47,801 nt of DNA from Candidatus Microgenomates bacterium. GTDB lineage: Bacteria > Patescibacteriota > Microgenomatia > UBA1406 > GWC2-37-13. Below, piece after piece: positions 43,177-47,801 of this stretch (within the stretch, counting starts at the first letter, position 1; every line of letters begins with the position of its first letter). Made by a program: the position numbers and the translations under genes. The notes under the pieces are model-generated. The model was not told the origin of the DNA. It saw only the letters and a program-made list of their open reading frames with translations, and made no database searches. Where the stretch lies: the NCBI GenBank assembly GCA_023245215.1, contig JAHFKS010000005.1, positions 1 to 47,801 on the forward strand, read 5' to 3'.

Positions 43177-43201
43177 CAAAAGCATTTTACCTTTATATAC
43201 T
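43173..43201 (+). promoter_or_regulatory. Consensus promoter of the structured RNA (TTGACA-N17-TATACT)
   Basis: TTGACA at 43173-43178 and TATACT at 43196-43201, 17-bp spacer, same elements as the csoR promoter. Predicted start near 43208-43209, which is exactly where the closing stem of the RNA begins. Confidence 0.75.
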
Positions 43202-43208
43202 TCTTTGT

Positions 43209-43390
43209 AGATCCTCCTAATGGGGAGAGCAGATTTAAAACTTTTTCTCTACGCAATTTTAAACTTGGGTAAACTCGATGTTTACATCGGGCAATAAGAT
43301 GACTTTCCTGTCCCGCTTTGCGGCACGGGAGGCATTCACCCCAACTCGCTTGAGGGAAAAAGCGAAACTAACCCCGTCTCGGAGGATCCT
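43209..43390 (+). ncRNA. Unidentified structured RNA (about 180 nt) upstream of rho
   Basis: The 283-bp gap before rho has no ORF. A closing helix GATCCTCC / GGAGGATC (43210-43217 with 43381-43388) and GGGG / CCCC (43222-43225 with 43372-43375) enclose several hairpins: TTTAAAA/TTTTAAA (about 43233-43262), GTAAAC/GTTTAC (43269-43285), TCCCG/CGGGA (43311-43330) and TCGCTT/AAGCGA (43346-43365). Two hairpins have mutually exclusive alternatives (CGATG/CATCG, CCGC/GCGG). I could not match it to tmRNA, RNase P RNA, SRP RNA or a known riboswitch. Either a free-standing RNA of 6S-like size or a leader controlling rho. Confidence 0.6.
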
Positions 43391-43459
43391 CTATTACTTC
43401 ATGGAAGTTACTTTCGAGAATTAATAAGGTGTTTTTCTAATTAATAATTTTTTATTTTT

Positions 43460-44764
43460 ATGGTATTGTCAAAAAAAACCAAGACGGAAGAAGATAAACC
43501 GCTTGATGTTTCCTCTCTGATTGAAAAAGTTGAGGAAAAGCCGATTATTCCAGCCAAAGAATCGCCGATTGTTAAACCGGCACCGGCAGCTCCTACGAGA
43601 ATGAGTAGGGAAATTCCCCTAGAGGAAAGGTTGAAAGAAGACCTGAAGATCAGTTATGAAGCTAAAGGTGTACTGGATATAACATTCGGTGGTTATGGAT
43701 TTTTACGCAAAAATTATGTCTTATCTCCTGACGCTGACATCTATGTTTCGACATCCCAGATCAGGCGATTTTGGCTGCGCCGGGGCGATGAAGTTGAAGG
43801 CCTGGCCCGGCCTCCAAAAGAAGGTGAAAGATTCCATTCTCTTCTTTTAATAAAAAAGATAAACGGCGTTGAGATGACAGAAGAAGAAAGCGCCAAACGG
43901 AAAAATTTTGACCAGCTGACTTCTCTTCACCCAAACAAGCAGATCAAACTGGAAACAGATAAGGACGTTCTTTCGACAAGAATTATTGATCTGGCGTCGC
44001 CTATAGGTTTTGGCCAGAGGGCATTGATTGTTTCCCAGCCAAAAGCCGGCAAGACGACCTTTTTGAAAGAAATCGCCCAGGGCATCTCAGAAAATTACAA
44101 AGACGCCTATTTAATGGCAATTTTAATCGGGGAGCGGCCCGAGGAAGTCACCGAAATAAAAAGATTTATTCATGGTGAAGTAGCGGCTTCGAATTTTGAC
44201 GAATCACCTCGACAGCAGATAAAAGTCGCCAATCTGGCGCTTGACAGGGCAAAAAGATTAGTAGAAATGGGTAAGGATGTCATCATTCTTTTGGATTCAG
44301 TTACCAGGCTGGCAAGAGCCCTCAACCTGTCAGTGACAGGGACAGGAAGAAGTCTGTCCGGTGGTTTTGACCCGTCCGCCCTTTATCCTGCTAAGAAATT
44401 TTTAGGGGCGGCAAGAAACTGCGAAGAAGGTGGCAGCTTAACTATTATCGGGACCGCCCTGGTCGGTACTGAATCAAGGATGGATGACCTGATTTATGAA
44501 GAACTTAAAGGCACCGGCAACATGGAAATCCACCTTGACCGGAACCTCGCCGACAAGAGGATCTATCCGGCCATCGATGTGGAAAAATCAGGCACCCGCC
44601 ATGAAGAACTGCTTTATGACAAAGAAATCCTCAATAAAGTAGGCACTTTGCGCAGAATGCTGGGCTTGCTCAACGGAGAAGAAAGACTGACGGCCTTGAT
44701 TGAGAAGTTGTCGAAAACAAAAGACAATAAGGCATTTTTGGAATCTTTGAGCAAAGGGGTTTGA
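43460..44764 (+). CDS. rho: Transcription termination factor Rho
   Basis: 434-aa hexameric RNA helicase. The N-terminal 50 residues are charged and Pro-rich. The cold-shock-like RNA-binding domain is [19 protein letters not shown]...[21 protein letters not shown]. Walker A is [15 protein letters not shown], followed by [29 protein letters not shown] and the Q-loop/R-loop region [36 protein letters not shown] (in parts: [27 protein letters not shown]). The start at 43460 has no ribosome-binding site and lies about 70 nt after the structured RNA. Confidence 0.97.
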   Translation: MVLSKKTKTEEDKPLDVSSLIEKVEEKPIIPAKESPIVKPAPAAPTRMSREIPLEERLKEDLKISYEAKGVLDITFGGYGFLRKNYVLSPDADIYVSTSQIRRFWLRRGDEVEGLARPPKEGERFHSLLLIKKINGVEMTEEESAKRKNFDQLTSLHPNKQIKLETDKDVLSTRIIDLASPIGFGQRALIVSQPKAGKTTFLKEIAQGISENYKDAYLMAILIGERPEEVTEIKRFIHGEVAASNFDESPRQQIKVANLALDRAKRLVEMGKDVIILLDSVTRLARALNLSVTGTGRSLSGGFDPSALYPAKKFLGAARNCEEGGSLTIIGTALVGTESRMDDLIYEELKGTGNMEIHLDRNLADKRIYPAIDVEKSGTRHEELLYDKEILNKVGTLRRMLGLLNGEERLTALIEKLSKTKDNKAFLESLSKGV

Positions 44765-44776
44765 CATTGAAATTAA

Positions 44777-46177
44777 ATGAAAACCTTTATCTACTTTATT
44801 ATTGCGGTTTTTTTGATCGGTTCAGCCTATTTTTTTTTGCCGAAAAAGAACGTCATTCGGATTATTCCTCTAATCAGCCTTCCCGACGTCTCTATGGTAA
44901 ATAAAGAAGACAATAGTCAGCCTTTAAGCGTCATACCCGAGCTGGAAAAAGCCGACAAGAAAGTTATTTTGGTTAGCATAGATACTTTAAGAGCTCAAAG
45001 CTTAGGAGCCTACGGATATGACAGGAATACTAGTGAGAATATCGATAGTTTTGCCAAAGATAAGGACGCGACGGTTTTTGCAAATGCTTATACACCAATA
45101 CCGGAAACAGTTCCCGCCCATGTCGCTATGTTCACTGGTTTGTATCCGAATAAGTCCGGATACCGGACTAACGCCAATAAAAAAAAAGAAACTTTGCCGA
45201 CTATTATTAAGATCTTTGCCGACAATGGTTATTCAACCGCTGGTTTTTACAGCTCGACAATATTCAGTTTGAATGACAATCTAGACTTTGGCTTCCAGAC
45301 TTTTGACCCGCCGATTACATATAACTGGTCTGACAGGGCGGAAATAAGCGCGGCCGAGACTAACGACAAAGTATTTAAATGGCTGGACAGCCATTTTCAA
45401 GATGATTTTTTCCTTTGGGTCCACTATTATGAACCCCACAATCCTTACACCCCTTTTTGCACCAAAGATCTTTATAGCAAAGGCCTGGAACCGTCCAATA
45501 GAGAATATTTGGATGGGGCGATTAAGATATCAGACAGAAGACTTTGGGAAAATATCACCAACAACGATGACAGCTATCTTTTGGCCAAATACGATGAGGA
45601 AATATACTGCTATGATAAGGAGTTCAACAGGTTTATCGACAAATTGAAGTCCCTTAATATATATAAGGACGCGACGATTATCGTCGTTGGCGACCACGGC
45701 GAGAACTTCGACCATAAATCATTGTTTCACGGAACAAACTTATACCGATCAGCTGTAAGAGTTCCCTTTATTATCAAGAGTCCGCTTATCAAAATTAACG
45801 ATAACCAGGACAATGTTTCTCTCGTCGACATATTCCCGACGCTTTTGAGCTACTTCCGGCTGAAGAATAATGTCAATTTGGAGAATTTAGACGGGATAAG
45901 CCTGGAAAGGTTGCAGAGGAATAAAAATAGAGTTTTAAATATGGAGACTCCCTTGCCTATATCATTGACTGATAGTTTGACCACAGATAAACTTACTTAT
46001 GCAGTTTTGTATAAAAATTTTAAATTTATTAGAACGACACAAGGCCTTGAACTCTATAAAATAGATACTGATATCAAAGAAGAAAACAACTTGATTAATA
46101 AAAATACCAAACAGTCAGAACAAGTAATAAAGCTAAATAGCCTTCTGAAAAAATACGCCTCCTCATTTAATAATTGA
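44777..46177 (+). CDS. Membrane-anchored sulfatase-family hydrolase
   Basis: 466 aa with an N-terminal membrane helix (about 3-20) and an extracellular sulfatase/AP-superfamily domain. Seen: VILVSIDTLRAQSLGAYGY, the nucleophile region TPIPETVPAHVAMFTGLYP (Thr/Ser where sulfatases have Cys), HYYEPHNPY and the complete metal motif VGDHGENFDHKSLFHG. Absence of the C-x-P-x-R motif favours a phosphotransferase/phosphodiesterase role (for example on envelope polymers) over a true sulfatase. It follows rho by 12 nt. Compare the degenerate paralog at 4511. Confidence 0.85.
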   Translation: MKTFIYFIIAVFLIGSAYFFLPKKNVIRIIPLISLPDVSMVNKEDNSQPLSVIPELEKADKKVILVSIDTLRAQSLGAYGYDRNTSENIDSFAKDKDATVFANAYTPIPETVPAHVAMFTGLYPNKSGYRTNANKKKETLPTIIKIFADNGYSTAGFYSSTIFSLNDNLDFGFQTFDPPITYNWSDRAEISAAETNDKVFKWLDSHFQDDFFLWVHYYEPHNPYTPFCTKDLYSKGLEPSNREYLDGAIKISDRRLWENITNNDDSYLLAKYDEEIYCYDKEFNRFIDKLKSLNIYKDATIIVVGDHGENFDHKSLFHGTNLYRSAVRVPFIIKSPLIKINDNQDNVSLVDIFPTLLSYFRLKNNVNLENLDGISLERLQRNKNRVLNMETPLPISLTDSLTTDKLTYAVLYKNFKFIRTTQGLELYKIDTDIKEENNLINKNTKQSEQVIKLNSLLKKYASSFNN

Positions 46178-46212
46178 CATTTTATTCCCTATACTCTATA
46201 CTCCTATATAGT
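46174..46212 (+). promoter_or_regulatory. Consensus promoter of the csoR-trxB unit (TTGACA-N17-TATACT)
   Basis: TTGACA 46174-46179, 17 bp, TATACT 46197-46202, then 10 nt to the ATG at 46213, so a leader of about 4 nt. The spacer-to-start segment contains an inverted ATACT...AGTAT that could be an operator. Confidence 0.75.
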
Positions 46213-46449
46213 ATGTTAGACGCAGACTTATCCAAAAGGATCAACCGTTTGATTGGCCAGCTGAAGGGGATAGAGAAGATGGTTGAGCAGAAAAGAGAGT
46301 GCCACGAGGTTTTACAGCAGATATCGGCTGTAAAAAAGGCGATTGATGGTTTATCCAAGGAAATTGTCGTTTCCGACATCTGCCGTTTGATTCCTGACGC
46401 CGATACAAAAAGGGTCAGCCAGATGGTGGAAAGAGCGATTAACCTATGA
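46213..46449 (+). CDS. CsoR/RcnR-family (DUF156) metal- or thiol-sensing repressor, atypical ligands
   Basis: 78-aa all-helical repressor: LSKRINRLIGQLKGIEKMVEQKRECHEVLQQISAVKKAIDGL (in parts) is the family core. The first Cys (residue 30) is retained. The family's later H-x3-C is replaced: SDICRL puts Asp at the His position and moves the Cys (residue 57) two or three positions. Copper sensing by the classic triad is therefore unlikely; a redox, persulfide or other metal signal is possible. The track start at 46174 overlaps the promoter; ATG 46213 is chosen. Overlaps trxB by 4 bp. Confidence 0.85.
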   Translation: MLDADLSKRINRLIGQLKGIEKMVEQKRECHEVLQQISAVKKAIDGLSKEIVVSDICRLIPDADTKRVSQMVERAINL

Positions 46450-47432
46450 ATGTTGAAAATGTAATCATCATCGGTGGTGGCCCGGCCGGTTTGGCCGCGG
46501 CAATTTATAACGCCAGGGCCGGCTTAAAACCCCTGGTTATTGCTGGTTCGCCGCCTGGCGGTCAGCTGACTTTGACTTCGGAAGTAGAAAACTATCCCGG
46601 CTATGAATCTATTTTGGGCCCGGAACTAATTATGAAAATGCGCAAGCACGCCGAAAAGTTTGGCGTCAGATTCATAGACAAGAATGTGATTAAGATAGAC
46701 ACCAATCTGTCTAATGGGACTCATAAGACTTATTGGACAGATGGGAATTCTGAATCTCGCGCCATCATCATTACGACCGGCGCCAAAGCGCTCTGGCTTA
46801 ACTTGCCTTCGGAACAGCGCCTACGGGGAAAAGGCGTCTCTGCCTGTGCTACCTGTGACGGTTTTTTCTTTAAAGAAAAAATTGTTGCCGTTATCGGCGG
46901 CGGCGACACAGCTATGGAAGAAGCATTAACCTTGATAAAATTCGCCAAAAAAGTATATATTATTCACCGACGTGACAGTTTTCGCGCATCAAAGATTATG
47001 CAGGAAAGAGTCCTAAAAAATCCGAAGATTGAAGTAATCTGGAACAGTGCGGTAGAAGAAATCCTTGGCAGTCTTAAAGTAGAAGGATTAAAAATCACTG
47101 GTCGGCAATTAAAGGTCGATGGCGTCTTTATCGCCATCGGTCATAAACCCGACACTGAGGTATTTAACGGTAAAGTAGAGATGGATAAGAAGGGCTACAT
47201 TTTAACCACAGATAGGGTAGCGTTGGAAAATTTAAACATTGGAAATTCAATGAAAATTGAAAATTTAAAATTGAAAATTCCGAAATTTGATTTAAATTAC
47301 GCATCGCAAACTTCGGTTAAAGGTGTTTTTGCCGCCGGAGACTGTGTTGACTATATCTATAAGCAGGCAGCCACGGCTGTCGGAATGGGAGTGGCAGCGG
47401 CATTGGAAGTTGAAAAGTATTTATCAATTTGA
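46446..47432 (+). CDS. trxB: Thioredoxin reductase
   Basis: 328-aa FAD/NADPH flavoprotein. FAD loop IIGGGPAGLAAAIYNARAGL, redox-active CATCDGFFF (near residue 137), NADPH loop VIGGGDTAMEEAL and C-terminal GVFAAGDCVDYIYKQAATAVGMG. Between GYILTTDRVA and ASQTSVKGVFAAGD it carries an insertion of about 30 residues (KIENLKLKIPKFDLNY) encoded by the AATTGAAAATT repeat. Co-transcribed with the CsoR-like gene, suggesting that the regulator senses redox state. Confidence 0.95.
   Translation: MNVENVIIIGGGPAGLAAAIYNARAGLKPLVIAGSPPGGQLTLTSEVENYPGYESILGPELIMKMRKHAEKFGVRFIDKNVIKIDTNLSNGTHKTYWTDGNSESRAIIITTGAKALWLNLPSEQRLRGKGVSACATCDGFFFKEKIVAVIGGGDTAMEEALTLIKFAKKVYIIHRRDSFRASKIMQERVLKNPKIEVIWNSAVEEILGSLKVEGLKITGRQLKVDGVFIAIGHKPDTEVFNGKVEMDKKGYILTTDRVALENLNIGNSMKIENLKLKIPKFDLNYASQTSVKGVFAAGDCVDYIYKQAATAVGMGVAAALEVEKYLSI
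47226..47300 (+). repeat. AATTGAAAATT-type repeat inserted in trxB
   Basis: Plus (coding) strand: AATTTAAACATTGGAAATTC, ATGAAAATTGAAAATTTAAA, ATTGAAAATTCC. It adds a surface loop absent from other thioredoxin reductases. Confidence 0.7.
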
Positions 47433-47439
47433 AAAAGGT

Positions 47440-47510
47440 TCGGTACCGAAATTTTTATGCTTAGTGGGAGCCCTCCGTCTTCGACGGAATCCCAAGGCGC
47501 AAAAAATTTA
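47440..47510 (+). repeat. Palindromic repeat element after trxB
   Basis: Copy of the element in tatD: TCGGTACCGAAATTTTT, AGTGGG, the central CCGTCTTCGACGG hairpin, ATCCCAAG and AAAAAATTTA in the same order. It could also act as a trxB transcript end, though no U-tract follows. Confidence 0.75.
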
Positions 47511-47556
47511 GTACTCTTACCTTTTTATTAATAATTTATAATTTTTTCTAAAAAAT

Positions 47557-47801
47557 ATGGATAATTCTCCAGGAAAAAAGATGCTTGAATCGGCACAAGC
47601 TTTGATTCGAAAAACCGCCGAAAAAATGAAGTTGGATGAAGAGATGATAAAACAGGTGATTGAACCCGAGTTCGCCCACGAGTTCGCCCTGACAATTGCC
47701 ATGGACAATGGCAAGAAAAAAGTCTTCAAGGGTTGGAGGATTCAGCATAATAGTGCGTTAGGACCTTATAAAGGAGGCATCCGATTTCACCCCGAGACTG
47801 T
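47557..47801 (+). CDS. Glutamate/leucine-type dehydrogenase, 5' part only
   Basis: About 81 residues before the window ends. [28 protein letters not shown] (in parts: [16 protein letters not shown]) is the conserved substrate-binding N-terminus of Glu/Leu/Phe/Val dehydrogenases. TATAAT at 47537-47542 gives a leader of about 8 nt. Glutamate dehydrogenase is most likely; leucine dehydrogenase is not excluded. Confidence 0.9.
   Translation, partial: MDNSPGKKMLESAQALIRKTAEKMKLDEEMIKQVIEPEFAHEFALTIAMDNGKKKVFKGWRIQHNSALGPYKGGIRFHPET

Noticed and set aside
43209-43390. tmRNA, RNase P RNA or SRP RNA
   Set aside because: No TTCGA-type T-loop or tag frame, no P4-type GAGGAAAGTC/ACAGAA pair, and no GGAAG/AGCAG SRP tip could be found.
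47460-47510. Intrinsic terminator after trxB
   Set aside because: The hairpin lacks a following U-tract and is a copy of the element inside tatD, so a repeat is the better explanation.
1-47801. Recoded TGA (genetic code 25)
   Set aside because: Many well-defined genes (gatB, dCMP deaminase, folC, csoR) end at TGA at the expected length.

Overview
The window looks like a piece of a Candidate Phyla Radiation (Patescibacteria) chromosome, most plausibly Microgenomates-like; this is inference from content, not a database match. The DNA is AT-rich and extremely compact, with genes overlapping by 1-15 bp or separated by a few bases. There is a lone tRNA without an encoded CCA. Gene content is a core set (gatCAB, rho, fmt, queA-tgt, thyA-folA, folC, dprA, rpiB, prs, enolase, PEP carboxykinase) plus many secreted or surface proteins with Pro/Thr linkers. 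TGA is used as a stop, so the recoded-TGA lineages (Absconditabacteria, Gracilibacteria) are unlikely.

Layout. 1-2.8 kb (minus): 3'-truncated PBP2 and a PIG-V-like membrane mannosyltransferase. 2.8-5.7 kb (plus): two alkaline-phosphatase-superfamily proteins, the second apparently degenerate. 5.7-7.6 kb: tRNA-Pro(GGG) abutting a VOC-fold gene, a two-repeat lycopene-cyclase-domain membrane protein and a COG1839-type protein. 7.6-13.8 kb (plus): gatC-gatA-gatB-dCMP deaminase-secreted glycosidase, then prs. 13.8-19.1 kb (minus): rpe-eno-gpmA-pckA-aspartate aminotransferase, a lower-glycolysis/gluconeogenesis operon. 19.2-20.3 kb: dprA. 20.3-22.8 kb (minus): two pilus-type exported proteins and RNase HI. 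22.9-28.8 kb (minus): an XRE regulator, a 939-aa SecA-like ATPase and two signal-bearing proteins that share an 847-bp direct repeat. 28.9-35.4 kb: rpiB, tatD, a GT4 glycosyltransferase, a zeta-carbonic-anhydrase-like protein, and dcd-folC-thyA-folA. 35.4-41.4 kb: surface proteins, queA-tgt, a second CxDxR protein and fmt. 41.4-47.8 kb: a large surface protein, a structured RNA with a consensus promoter, rho, a membrane sulfatase, a CsoR-family regulator, trxB and the start of glutamate dehydrogenase.

How the genes work together. dCMP deaminase, dCTP deaminase/dUTPase, ThyA, DHFR, FolC and PRPP synthetase form a thymidylate/folate supply set. PckA, enolase and Gpm form a PEP/3-PG segment, with Rpe and RpiB feeding pentose phosphates to Prs. 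dprA and the pilus-type proteins suggest DNA uptake.

Most notable signals. (1) The XRE / SecA-like ATPase / twin-lysine lipoprotein locus, whose promoter element is nearly identical to that of dprA. (2) A genome-wide style of initiation in which a -10 box lies only 5-8 nt before the ATG, implying leaderless mRNAs. (3) Two dispersed repeat families that sit inside reading frames: an AATTGAAAATT-type low-complexity repeat and a palindromic element in tatD. (4) An unidentified structured RNA upstream of rho.
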